The position numbers and the translations under genes were made by a program. A stretch of 64,000 nucleotides of DNA, taken from positions 62,001 to 126,000 of the forward strand of contig NZ_JAGGRL010000001.1 of NCBI RefSeq assembly GCF_018612915.1, written 5' to 3'. The DNA is from Stenotrophomonas sp. ISL-67. GTDB taxonomy: Bacteria; Pseudomonadota; Gammaproteobacteria; Xanthomonadales; Xanthomonadaceae. This document shows positions 46,372 through 53,986 of this stretch, piece by piece. Under the pieces are notes generated by a model that did not search any database, had not been told where the DNA came from, and was given only the letters and a program-made list of their open reading frames with translations. Numbering within the stretch: the first letter of the stretch is position 1; every line of letters begins with the position of its first letter.

Positions 46372-46687
46372 CAACGACAACCCGGAATGGACCCACCGCG
46401 ACACAGCACGTGCGGTAGCGTTCACTGGGTTGCCGGCTGGGCTGCAGGGCAAACTGCGTGGCCGGCCCAAGGCGGCGGAAACGAAGGAACGCATCACCAT
46501 TCGGCTGTCGCCAGATGTGCTGGAAGCGTTCCGCGAAACCGGTGCCGGCTGGCAGACCAGGATTGACGCGGTGCTGAAAGATTGGGTGGTCGCTCGCCAT
46601 GGCAAGCTGTCGACGACTGTCGCGAAGCGTTCGACAGTCGCAAAGCGTGCGACTGTCGCAAAGCGTCCTATGGCGGCCAAGAGATGA
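46340..46687 (+). CDS. brnA: BrnA family antitoxin with extended repeat tail
   Basis: The 115-residue protein has the BrnA C-terminal RHH region (KERITIRLSPDVLEAFRETGAGWQTRIDAVLKDWV). It should bind BrnT and its own promoter. Beyond the usual end there is a tail made of three to four five- or six-residue units (TVAKR, STVAKR, ATVAKR, PMAAKR) encoded by 18-base tandem repeats. The tail is basic and may bind nucleic acid non-specifically. Confidence 0.88.
   Translation: MNKNKNSDAPDNDNPEWTHRDTARAVAFTGLPAGLQGKLRGRPKAAETKERITIRLSPDVLEAFRETGAGWQTRIDAVLKDWVVARHGKLSTTVAKRSTVAKRATVAKRPMAAKR
46615..46668 (+). repeat. Three 18-bp tandem repeats in the brnA 3' end
   Basis: Units 46615-46632, 46633-46650 and 46651-46668 share GAC(T/A)GTCGC(G/A)AAGCGT plus two variable bases. 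They keep the reading frame and can change copy number by slippage. Confidence 0.9.
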
Positions 46688-46688
46688 T

Positions 46689-46707
46689 GCCCGGCGCGAA
46701 GCCGGGC
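46689..46707 (+). terminator. Hairpin after brnA
   Basis: GCCCGGC/GCCGGGC encloses a 5-base loop two bases after the brnA stop; there is no T tract. From here to 46893 I see no other gene. Confidence 0.5.
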
Positions 46708-46893
46708 GCACCCTTGCTGCAGGGCTTCGACGTTGGGGATCACCGGGAGATCGCCATCCGACGGCGGCCGGATCATCGCGACAGCTCAGTAGGCGGCGCC
46801 GATGAATGCCGGAAGAAGAGACAGAACTATCGATTTCCCATCTGGCTCGTCATCCGGCAGGGTGCTCCTTCCATCGCGCGATAGGGGTACATC

Positions 46894-47349
46894 ATGATCA
46901 GCCTGTCTGGTTCAGAAGATGCGTACAGCGCTCTGGTCGAAAAGGGAGCGGAGGGCTGGATCCATGGTCTGGTGGCTTTTGCTGTTTTCGAAGAGCAGCG
47001 GTTCGAGTGGATGCGGCACATCGAGTTGAAGTCAGGTTGTCTTCCCAGCGATGAGCAGATTCGGGAATGGTACGAGCAGCAGCCTGTTTCGGCTCTGATC
47101 CGCGCGCGAGAGACTGCGAACACCATGTTGAGTGAGCATGTCCAAGCGACCCTCAAGATGCCCCGTGATGGCTCAATTGGCCGGAAAGCGACGTTTGCTT
47201 CGAGCCTGGATTCCTCTCAGCTTCGATCAAGCGGGGCGGACCATTCGCCAACAAGGTCCGCTGCATCTCGAATCCTCTGGGATTCTTCGAGAAGCAAGGC
47301 GGCCATGATTGCAGCGGAGCTTGCGCTGGGGCCACGCCCGAAGCGGTAG
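46894..47349 (+). CDS. Unknown protein, possibly truncated family member
   Basis: The 151-residue frame starts at ATG 46894 behind a GGGG site. Residues 1-90 (GAEGWIHGLVAFAVFEEQRFEWM, then EWYEQQPVSALIRARETA) look like a real helical domain that I recall from unnamed proteobacterial proteins with a C-terminal membrane helix. Residues 91-151 are Ser/Arg-rich and lack any membrane helix, so the 3' part has probably changed frame or been replaced. Function unknown. Confidence 0.5.
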   Translation: MISLSGSEDAYSALVEKGAEGWIHGLVAFAVFEEQRFEWMRHIELKSGCLPSDEQIREWYEQQPVSALIRARETANTMLSEHVQATLKMPRDGSIGRKATFASSLDSSQLRSSGADHSPTRSAASRILWDSSRSKAAMIAAELALGPRPKR

Positions 47350-47724
47350 TTTCCGACATGTCCCCCGCGACGTACTCGATGCCTTTACGCGTGTTTGACG
47401 TGCAGCTTGAGCACTGAAGTGTGAGCTGCATTCACTGATCAATGAGTAGGCGTGGTCGCATGCGTCATCCATTAGGTTTCGTTAACCAAGATCGTTAGAT
47501 CAAGAGATACAAACGATTTCCCAGCTTCCGCATCATCCTGCATGGTGTTCTACAGAGCCTAGAAACTCGAAAAAGCCACACAATGCTGGACGTTCCTTTG
47601 TCGGGAGGGCGGCTAATACAAGACCCTCGTGGAAATACGCCCGCCGGTTTCTGTGGCTTTACGGTTTCTAGCCTCCCGACGCTCTTGTCATCTCGACGAG
47701 AGCCACACGTGCCGGAGGTCCAAC
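47350..47724. other. AT-richer gene-free stretch in the island
   Basis: This 375-base segment has visibly lower GC than the flanks and no convincing open frame. It holds several short inverted repeats (for example AGCCTCCCGACGCTCTT...CGACGAGAGCC near 47671-47704) just before the symE start. An antisense symR-like RNA could lie here, but no promoter is clear enough to annotate. Confidence 0.4.
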
Positions 47725-48048
47725 ATGTTCAGATCGCGGGCTAACACGCCCTACGAGTACGAAGTGCGCTCCAAGCGCAAACCCTATTCCCGCCCGCCAC
47801 GCACCTACAGGGTGGGTGCGCAGTGGTACGAACTGCACGCCGGAATGGGGCGCTACGAGCCCGTTCCTGGCCTCAGGCTGAGTGGCCGCTGGTTGCGGGA
47901 CGCTGGCTTCGTCATCGGCGCCAAGGTCGCGGTTGAGGTGAAAGAAGGGTCCATTACCCTCACGGTGATCGAAACGCCCGCACCGGTGGCTCCAAAGGTT
48001 CCCCGCAAAGTGCAGCAAGAGCTGGCCCGCCTGGGGAGGGTGTCATGA
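47725..48048 (+). CDS. symE: SymE-like toxin (type I toxin-antitoxin family)
   Basis: The 107-residue protein has the SymE core PVPGLRLSGRWLRDAGFVIGAKVAVEVKEGSITLTVI (about 50-90), a swapped-hairpin AbrB-like fold. E. coli SymE cleaves or compacts nucleic acids and is repressed by the antisense RNA SymR and by LexA. GGAGG lies 8 bases before the ATG at 47725. The stop overlaps the next start (ATGA), so this SymE is translationally coupled to a downstream gene, unlike solitary E. coli symE. Confidence 0.85.
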   Translation: MFRSRANTPYEYEVRSKRKPYSRPPRTYRVGAQWYELHAGMGRYEPVPGLRLSGRWLRDAGFVIGAKVAVEVKEGSITLTVIETPAPVAPKVPRKVQQELARLGRVS

Positions 48049-48371
48049 GCAGGCGCGTACTCATGCGGGCGAAGATGGAAGACACGTTGCGGGCCAACTT
48101 CCAGGCTGCGGCAGCGCGCGACTTCCAGTCGGCAGCCACGGTGCTGCGGCAACTGATGCAGGCTTACGTAGTGGTGCAGAGCGCCCCTGCCGATTCAGTG
48201 GCAAGGCGGCCTGGCAACGCCGTGCCGGTTGCTGCTGAGGCGGTAGCTAGACTGACGCGGCCGCCGCGCGTGCAGGGCGATGAGCGGGATGTCGAAGCGC
48301 TGTTCCAGCGTCAGTATCGGTGGAAGAACAGCGTATTTGGCGCGGGCGCGGGAGGAAACACCGATGGCTGA
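48045..48371 (+). CDS. Small helical protein, possible ribbon-helix-helix antitoxin
   Basis: The 108-residue protein starts VLMRAKMEDTLRANFQAAAARDFQSAATVLRQLMQAYV, a pattern consistent with an RHH DNA-binding N-terminus (strand, helix, turn, helix). A disordered Pro/Ala region and a basic C-terminus (VEALFQRQYRWKNSVFG) follow. This resembles antitoxins that bind DNA with the N-terminus and a partner with the tail. It overlaps symE by 4 bases and the next gene by 8. The assignment is tentative. Confidence 0.5.
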   Translation: MSRRVLMRAKMEDTLRANFQAAAARDFQSAATVLRQLMQAYVVVQSAPADSVARRPGNAVPVAAEAVARLTRPPRVQGDERDVEALFQRQYRWKNSVFGAGAGGNTDG

Positions 48372-48717
48372 TCACGCGCGTCATGCACCTCACGTAACGC
48401 AGGCGCGAAGAGAGGCATTCCGCATCTGCGCCGGCATGCTGGTCAGGACAGTGGATGTGGTGGAAGGGTGCCACCGCCTCGCGTCGCTGCGGCGCGAGGC
48501 AGGTGTTGACGAATGGGATAAGGACTTCGCCATGTTCGCTGACATATCAAGCGAAATCGACCGCCTGTCTGCCCGGGAAGGTCGCAGGTATTGGTCGGAA
48601 GAAGAGCTTGATAGGGCGGTGCCGAACGGCAAGGACATAGCCGCTTGGGCCCGGATCATGACAGCAGACGAATGTTGGTCGGTGGTGGGGCGATTCAAGC
48701 CGAGGGTGCGTTGCTGA
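48364..48717 (+). CDS. Unknown protein, DUF2489-like pattern
   Basis: The 117-residue protein begins MADHARHAPHVTQARREAFRICAGM and continues VEGCHRLASLRREAGVDEWDKDF, DISSEIDRLSAREGRRYW and WARIMTADECWSVVGRFK. The pattern (EGCxxL, SEIDRL, RRYW) recalls DUF2489, a family of unknown function, but I cannot confirm it. It is the third gene of the symE unit. The stretch from RRYW to the end is present again, diverged, immediately downstream. Confidence 0.5.
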   Translation: MADHARHAPHVTQARREAFRICAGMLVRTVDVVEGCHRLASLRREAGVDEWDKDFAMFADISSEIDRLSAREGRRYWSEEELDRAVPNGKDIAAWARIMTADECWSVVGRFKPRVRC

Positions 48718-48721
48718 GTCT

Positions 48722-48856
48722 CGCAGGTACTGGCCCGCAGAAGCTCTCGAAGGCTTGAAGCCGGATATCCAGGCGGCCGCCGCTTGGGCAAGGGCCATGG
48801 CAACGGCCGCCTGCAGGTCGGTCGTAAAGCGGTTCAGTACTCAGATGAGCTCCTGA
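48722..48856 (+). pseudogene. Orphan C-terminal fragment paralogous to the preceding gene
   Basis: Forty-four in-frame codons read RRYWPAEALEGLKPDIQAAA, then AWARAMATAACRSVVKRFSTQMSS and TGA. They align end to end with RRYWSEEELDRAVPNGKDI, AWARIMTADECWSVVGRFKPRVRC of the gene that stops at 48717. There is no start codon or 5' part. The DNA at the junction repeats TCGCAGGTA(T/C)TGG. It looks like the displaced 3' end of a second allele. Confidence 0.7.
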
Positions 48857-48894
48857 CGGCGCTGGTCACGGAGCGCCTGTCCACGCCCAGCTTC

Positions 48895-49404
48895 TCAGTC
48901 AACCCGTCGCCATACGGAGATGGGCACGCTGCCATCCGCGCGCGGCGGCACGGTGTACCGCAGCTCCGCGCCATCCTGTGTGTACTTGCGCCGTTGGGTC
49001 GTGCCTTCCCAATTGGGGAAGGATGCCCCGTCGATCGAGAACACCAGTTCGCCTGCCTGTTCGTCGATGGCCAGCGCACCATAGTGGGTGCTGCTGCCCA
49101 TGACCGCGGCGCGGAATTCGTCGGCGCTGGCATCGGCCTTGCTGTCGCTGCCAAACCGCTGGCGGTCGGACCGGAAGATCTGCAGCGAGTACTGCCCCGT
49201 GGCGTCTACCATCAGCGTGCCCTTCGGCTGTTCTCCATAGTCGCGGGTGATCTCGCCGTTGGGCAGCCGCTTGTCGGCGGCCACCAGTATCCAGGTTCCC
49301 TGCAGCGGAAAGGTGCGCGGCTGCGCCTGTGCATCGCGTGCACCCAGGCCGGCCAGCAGGGCGAACAGGGCTCCAGTCAGTAACTTCATCAGGTGGGTCC
49401 TCAT
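48895..49404 (-). CDS. Lipocalin-like domain protein, secreted
   Basis: The 169-residue protein has a signal peptide (MKLLTGALFALLAGLGARDAQA, cleavage after AQA) and a lipocalin-like beta-barrel (LQGTWILVAADKRLPNG, GTLMVDATGQYSLQIFR, YGALAIDEQAGELVFSIDGA). It probably binds a small hydrophobic ligand in the periplasm. It is divergent from a LysR gene with about 90 bases between them. Confidence 0.8.
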   Translation of the reverse strand: MRTHLMKLLTGALFALLAGLGARDAQAQPRTFPLQGTWILVAADKRLPNGEITRDYGEQPKGTLMVDATGQYSLQIFRSDRQRFGSDSKADASADEFRAAVMGSSTHYGALAIDEQAGELVFSIDGASFPNWEGTTQRRKYTQDGAELRYTVPPRADGSVPISVWRRVD

Positions 49405-49452
49405 GGCGTGGGTGGATGCGCCAAGCCTGGACCGCTTGAGTCATGCAATAAA

Positions 49453-49474
49453 GACATCTATAAGGATATCTGTC
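49453..49474. promoter_or_regulatory. Candidate LysR operator between lipocalin and lysR genes
   Basis: GACATCTATAAGGATATCTGTC is an imperfect dyad (GACA...TATA...TATC...TGTC) in the AT-rich divergent intergenic region. Confidence 0.4.
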
Positions 49475-49497
49475 ATTTCACAATCGAATGGTTGGAC

Positions 49498-50337
49498 ATG
49501 AGAGCCATGGACGTGGAGGCGGTCAGGGCGTTCCTGCTGGCCGGTGACCTGAAAAGCTTCACCCGGGCCGCAGAGGTGATGGGCACCACGCAGTCTGCGA
49601 TCAGCCTCAAGCTGCGGCGGCTGGAGGAGCAGCTTGGCCGCCGCCTGCTGGAGCGCACCCCGCGTCATGTGCGCCTCTCGGCCGAAGGGCTGGCCTTTCT
49701 CGGCGTCGCGCGCGAGCTGGTGTTGTCCCACGACCGCGCGGCGGCGGCCTTCACGACCGAACAGCGCAGGTTGTCGATCGGGATCAATCAGCAGCTGGTT
49801 GGCAGCGAGCTGCCGGTGCTGCTGGGGAAGATGCGCGACCACGACCCCAACCTGCTGGTCGAAATACGCATTGCCGGCACGCACGAGCTCATGCAGGCCC
49901 AGCAGCGCGGGGAGCTGGATGCCGTGATGGTGCTGCGCCCTGAAGAGGGTGGCAAGCGTGGCCGGATCGCGTTCCAGGAATCCTTCTCATGGTTCGCCGC
50001 GCCGGGTTGGGAGCGGTTCGCGGGCCAGCCGTTGCCGTTGGCAACGCAGGGAGAGCCATGCCGCATCCGCCTTGAGGCCGTGCGCGCGCTCGACCGCGCA
50101 GGCATCGAGTGGCGCGAGGTCTTCATCGGCAAGGGTGCCGCGATCCTGGGTGCCGCGGCGGTGGCAGGCCTGGCGGTGGCTGTACTGGCGCGGCGCGCGG
50201 CGCCACCAGGCACGGTGGACGTGGGCGGGCCACTCTCGCTGCCGCCGATACGAGCGCAGGACGTGATGCTCTACAGCAACCTGAGCGACAGACGCACCCG
50301 TGAAGCGCTGCGCATCGTCACCTTGGCCTTCCAGTGA
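49498..50337 (+). CDS. LysR family transcriptional regulator
   Basis: The 279-residue regulator has a clear N-terminal HTH (DVEAVRAFLLAGDLKSFTRAA, then TTQSAISLKLRRLEEQLGRRLLERTPRHVRLS) and a C-terminal ligand-binding domain starting near residue 85. Either ATG at 49498 or at 49507 may be the true start; no clear Shine-Dalgarno sequence is seen. A segment near 215-235 (GAAILGAAAVAGLAVAVLARR) is unusually hydrophobic but fits the second ligand subdomain. It probably controls the divergent lipocalin gene. Confidence 0.88.
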   Translation: MRAMDVEAVRAFLLAGDLKSFTRAAEVMGTTQSAISLKLRRLEEQLGRRLLERTPRHVRLSAEGLAFLGVARELVLSHDRAAAAFTTEQRRLSIGINQQLVGSELPVLLGKMRDHDPNLLVEIRIAGTHELMQAQQRGELDAVMVLRPEEGGKRGRIAFQESFSWFAAPGWERFAGQPLPLATQGEPCRIRLEAVRALDRAGIEWREVFIGKGAAILGAAAVAGLAVAVLARRAAPPGTVDVGGPLSLPPIRAQDVMLYSNLSDRRTREALRIVTLAFQ

Positions 50338-50394
50338 GATGGCTGGCTGCGACCCGCCGGCATGGACTGGCAAATGCCATCCAGGTGCTCGCCC

Positions 50395-51369
50395 TCAGTG
50401 GGATGAAACATAGGTTGCGCCGGGCCAGGCCTGCGCAACCGCAAAGCTGTCGCGCATGCGCCGTGCTTCCTTTGCTGGTGTCAGCCCGAACAGGCGTTTG
50501 AACTCACGGCTGAACTGCGAGCTGCTTTCGAAACCTACCGCGTGGCAGGCGGCAGCGGCCGTCATGCCTTCCCGCACCATCAGCAGGCGTGCCTGGTGCA
50601 ATCGCGTTGACTTGAGGTACTGCATGGGCGAGGTGCAGGTCACGGCCTTGAAGTGACTGTGGAACGATGCTGGGCTCATGCCTGCCGCCTGCGCCAGGCG
50701 TGCAACATCCAACGGTTGGGCGTAGGTGGCATGGATGCGCTGAAGCGCTTTGGCGATCTTTCCGAACCTTCCCTGCAGCGACAGTGCCGAGCGCATGACC
50801 GGGCCCTGTGGGCCGGTAAGCACGCGGTAGTACAGTTCGCGAAGCAACTGAGGCCCGAGCAGGGCCGACTCCATCGGGTCGGCAAGCGCCCGGAGCAGGC
50901 GCTCCAGCGACATCTGCATGGCCGCGTCCAACGGGCTGGACAGCATGCTCTGTGGCTGGGCCGCGCTTGCGCTGCCGCCTTGGCGATCGATCTCCAGCGT
51001 CAGTTCGGCTGCAAGTGAAAAGTCCAGGTGCAGGTACAACGCGAGCAGTGGCGCGTCAGCCGATGCGTCCGTTTCCATGGTGAAGGGTACGGGCACGGAG
51101 ACGGCCAGATACTGGTCTGCGTCATACACATAGGTGCGCGGACCGAAGTAGCCGCGCTTGCAGCCTTGGCAGACGATCACGATGCCGGGGTCGTAGAGGA
51201 CCGGTGTCCGTGACAGTGGGCGGTCGGATCGGAGCACGCGGACGCTGGGCAGCGCGGTCGGGTTGTAACCCTCGACTGGCGCCAGTGCCAGCACGAGCGG
51301 TGCCAATGGAGACGGCCCACGGTCCTGAATGGTAGCGGTTGCGTCGGAGGAATTCATAGGAATAGGCAA
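50395..51369 (-). CDS. AraC family transcriptional regulator
   Basis: The 324-residue protein has the AraC_N-type effector domain (VCQGCKRGYFGPRTYVYDADQYLAVSVPVPF) and two C-terminal HTH motifs (LDVARLAQAAGMSPASFHSHFK and AAAACHAVGFESSSQFSREFKRLFGLTPA). An alternative start at 51357 (MNSSDAT) is possible. It is divergent from a short-chain dehydrogenase and likely regulates it. Confidence 0.9.
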   Translation of the reverse strand: MPIPMNSSDATATIQDRGPSPLAPLVLALAPVEGYNPTALPSVRVLRSDRPLSRTPVLYDPGIVIVCQGCKRGYFGPRTYVYDADQYLAVSVPVPFTMETDASADAPLLALYLHLDFSLAAELTLEIDRQGGSASAAQPQSMLSSPLDAAMQMSLERLLRALADPMESALLGPQLLRELYYRVLTGPQGPVMRSALSLQGRFGKIAKALQRIHATYAQPLDVARLAQAAGMSPASFHSHFKAVTCTSPMQYLKSTRLHQARLLMVREGMTAAAACHAVGFESSSQFSREFKRLFGLTPAKEARRMRDSFAVAQAWPGATYVSSH

Positions 51370-51445
51370 TTATCGGAGCGGAACGTGGCTTATCGGGGCG
51401 GGGTGGCAGAAGTACTGTGCACCCATCCCCATGTTGGAGTATTCC

Positions 51446-52279
51446 ATGACGCACCCCAGGCACCTCTTCATTACCGGCGTGAGCAGCGGTTTCGGCCTTG
51501 CGCTGGCCCGCGAAGCCTTGGCTGATGGTCACAGGGTGACAGGCACGCTGCGCCAGGTTGACCGCATCGAGGCGTTCGAGGCGCTGGCGCCCGGTCGCGC
51601 CCACGCACGCCTGTTGGACGTTACCGACGAGGCGGCCATCGAGAGGGTGGTCCGCGAGGTCGAGGTGGAACGTGGTCCAATCGAGGTACTGGTCAACAAC
51701 GCCGGGTATGGCCACGAAGGGGTGATGGAGGAATCGCCGCTGACGGAGATGCGCAAACAATTCGATGTGAACGTGTTCGGCGCGGTGGCGATGATGCGGG
51801 CAGTGCTGCCGGGCATGCGTAGCCGGCGCTCCGGGCGGATCCTCAACATCACCTCGATGGGCGGCATGATCACGATGCCGGGCATCAGCTACTACTGCGG
51901 CAGCAAGTTCGCGCTGGAGGGCATCAGCGAAGCGTTGGGCAAGGAAGTGCGCGACCTGGGCATTCATGTCACTGCGGTGGCGCCGGGCTCGTTCCGTACC
52001 GACTGGGCGGGGCGCTCCATGGTGCGTTCGCCGCGGTCCCTGAGCGACTATGACGCGTTGTTCGGCCCCATTCGCCAGCGTCGGCAGCAGGTCAGTGGAA
52101 AACAGCTGGGCGACCCAACCAAGGCCGCGCGCGCCATGCTGGATACCCTGGACAGCGACGCGCCTCCCGCGCATCTGCTGCTCGGCAGTGATGCCCTGAC
52201 CCTGGTGCGCGAGAAGTATGTTTCCGCGCTGGATGACCTCGTGCGCTGGGAAAGCGTTACGTGCTCCACCGATGGCTGA
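51446..52279 (+). CDS. Short-chain dehydrogenase/reductase
   Basis: The 277-residue SDR has TGVSSGFGLALA (cofactor motif TGxxxGxG), NNAGYGHEG, and the catalytic NITSMGGMITMPGISYYCGSKFALEG with Ser-Tyr-Lys. It resembles SDRs commonly paired with AraC regulators; the substrate is unknown. TTGGAG precedes the ATG. Confidence 0.88.
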   Translation: MTHPRHLFITGVSSGFGLALAREALADGHRVTGTLRQVDRIEAFEALAPGRAHARLLDVTDEAAIERVVREVEVERGPIEVLVNNAGYGHEGVMEESPLTEMRKQFDVNVFGAVAMMRAVLPGMRSRRSGRILNITSMGGMITMPGISYYCGSKFALEGISEALGKEVRDLGIHVTAVAPGSFRTDWAGRSMVRSPRSLSDYDALFGPIRQRRQQVSGKQLGDPTKAARAMLDTLDSDAPPAHLLLGSDALTLVREKYVSALDDLVRWESVTCSTDG

Positions 52280-52358
52280 ATCAGTGCTGGCAGTGGCGAG
52301 TACCTCCAGCCTGTGGTTTCATTCGCAGCGCATGGACCTACAGAAGGAACTACTCAAT

Positions 52359-52592
52359 ATGGAAAAGCGGGTTTGCTTCGACTTTGAAATCGAGTTCAGC
52401 AATGGCGGCGGAATCCAGGGCCAGGAATTCCGGCTTGATATTGACGGCGACGACATCGCCGACGATGCGCTTGCAGACTACATCGTTCGGGACATGCGGC
52501 TGCTGATGGTGGGCGCGGTGCGCATCCTCAACAAGCGGATCATCGAAGAGCCGCACAAGCGCCCCGTGGATGCGCTTGACGGAGCGGAATGA
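52359..52592 (+). CDS. Small acidic protein, cyclase-like fragment family
   Basis: The 77-residue protein reads MEKRVCFDFEIEFSNGGGIQ, then FRLDIDGDDIADDALADYIV and MLMVGAVRILNKRII-like sequence. It recalls small proteins annotated near cyclases, but I cannot assign a function. GAAGGAA before the ATG at 52359 supports this start over the ATG at 52332. Confidence 0.65.
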   Translation: MEKRVCFDFEIEFSNGGGIQGQEFRLDIDGDDIADDALADYIVRDMRLLMVGAVRILNKRIIEEPHKRPVDALDGAE

Positions 52593-52890
52593 GGACGCGG
52601 CGTTGCGGCGCAGCGAATGCTGCGGGCGGTCGCTCTCATGTACTGCCTTGCGCCCTTGGCGCTACCTCGGTACCACTGCGCTTTGGCTGAACCTGCAGAC
52701 GAACTACGATCTGGAAATCGCCAGCCGTGGGCTGGTCAGTTCGATTGCACACATTCGCCCCCGGGCGACCTGACCCAACCCCGCGATGCGGCACCCGCAT
52801 AAAAGGTTGCAATGACCAACGGCGGTTGCCGCCGTCCTGCGGGCAGGCCAGTATCCGGCACAGACAAGCATCCACATTGAAGGGGGCACT
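52593..52890. other. Gene-free stretch before the DUF5694 gene
   Basis: No open frame with coding character and no REP is seen. A GAAGGGGG ribosome-binding site appears only at the end. A weak promoter may lie here but cannot be assigned. Confidence 0.3.
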
Positions 52891-53979
52891 GTGATCGGAC
52901 GCATCGGCAGTCTGTTGGTTCTGGGGCTGTGCACGGCTGGCGCACTCGCCGCGCCCGTCGGCCACACGCCCGATTTCCATCCGGACCGCCTCAAGGGGCC
53001 GCCAACTGGCCGTCCGAACGAGGTGATGGTGCTGGGTTCGCCGCACCTCTCCACATTGCCAGCTACGTTTGCGCCCGGCCAATTGGAACCTTTGCTGTCA
53101 CGACTGGCAGCCTGGAAACCTGAGGTCATCGCGGTTGAGGCGGTATCCGGGCTGCAGTGTGACTTCATGCGGCGGAATCCCACGCGCTATGCGGAGAGTG
53201 TCAGCAGTTACTGCGGGGATACCGGCCCGGCGCAGCGCGCCACCGGATTGGATGTGCCGGCGGCGAACGCCGAAGCCGAGCGACTGCTTGCGTCATGGCC
53301 GACCACGCCAGGCGCGGCAGACAGGCGGCGGCTGGCGGCGGTGTTCCTGGCGGCCGGTGAGCGCAATTCCGCGCTGGTGCAGTGGCTGCGACTGCCGGAG
53401 CAGCAGCGCGTCGCCGCCGATGGACTGACACCAGAGCTGGTGGCCTACCTGGATGCGCGCTTGCAACGGCGTGACGAATCGGTGCTGGTCGCAGCGGTGC
53501 TGGCCGCCCGGCTGGGGCTGGAACGGGTCTGGGCAGTGGATGACCACACGGCGGATTCGCCCACGCCCAAGGACGCTGAAAAGGCCTCAGGCGAGGCGAT
53601 CATGAAGGCTTGGGACAACCCGTATACCAAAGCGCGTGCGGATGCCGACGCTGCATTGCAGGCCAACATAGGTAAGCCCGACGCGATGTTGGCCATGTAC
53701 CGCGACTACAACGCGCCCGGCACCGCTTTGCAGGTCTACCACAGCGATTTCGGCGCCGCCCTGACCGAGCCGTCGCCACAGGGCTTTGGACGCACTTACG
53801 TGGGCTATTGGGAAACCCGCAACCTGCGCATGGTCGCCAACATCCGCGACGTGCTGGGGCAGGTGCCAGGCAGGCGCCTGCTGGCCATTGCCGGCGCATC
53901 GCACAAGGGCTATTACGAGGCGTACCTCAACCTGATGCACGATGTGCAGCTGGTGGACACCGAACAAGTGTTGCGCTGA
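52891..53979 (+). CDS. DUF5694 family secreted protein
   Basis: The 362-residue protein starts at GTG 52891 behind GAAGGGGG. A signal peptide (MIGRIGSLLVLGLCTAGALAA) precedes the core NEVMVLGSPHLSTLP, KPEVIAVEAVSGLQCDFMRR and GRRLLAIAGASHKGYYEAYL. The VLGSPHL...EAVSG and IAGASHKGYYEAYL motifs suggest the DUF5694/TraB-like group with unknown enzymatic role, probably periplasmic. Confidence 0.75.
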   Translation: MIGRIGSLLVLGLCTAGALAAPVGHTPDFHPDRLKGPPTGRPNEVMVLGSPHLSTLPATFAPGQLEPLLSRLAAWKPEVIAVEAVSGLQCDFMRRNPTRYAESVSSYCGDTGPAQRATGLDVPAANAEAERLLASWPTTPGAADRRRLAAVFLAAGERNSALVQWLRLPEQQRVAADGLTPELVAYLDARLQRRDESVLVAAVLAARLGLERVWAVDDHTADSPTPKDAEKASGEAIMKAWDNPYTKARADADAALQANIGKPDAMLAMYRDYNAPGTALQVYHSDFGAALTEPSPQGFGRTYVGYWETRNLRMVANIRDVLGQVPGRRLLAIAGASHKGYYEAYLNLMHDVQLVDTEQVLR

Positions 53980-53986
53980 CGCCCTT

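Noticed and set aside
46615-46668. Possible CRISPR-like repeats
   Set aside because: The units are tandem with no spacers and sit in frame in brnA.
42960-49000. A right-hand att site matching the tRNA-Val 3' end
   Set aside because: I looked for copies of TTCGAACCTTGTACCGCCC and found no convincing match, so no att site is annotated.
52593-52890. Short open frames between the small acidic protein and DUF5694 genes
   Set aside because: They lack ribosome-binding sites, family resemblance and coding-type codon use.
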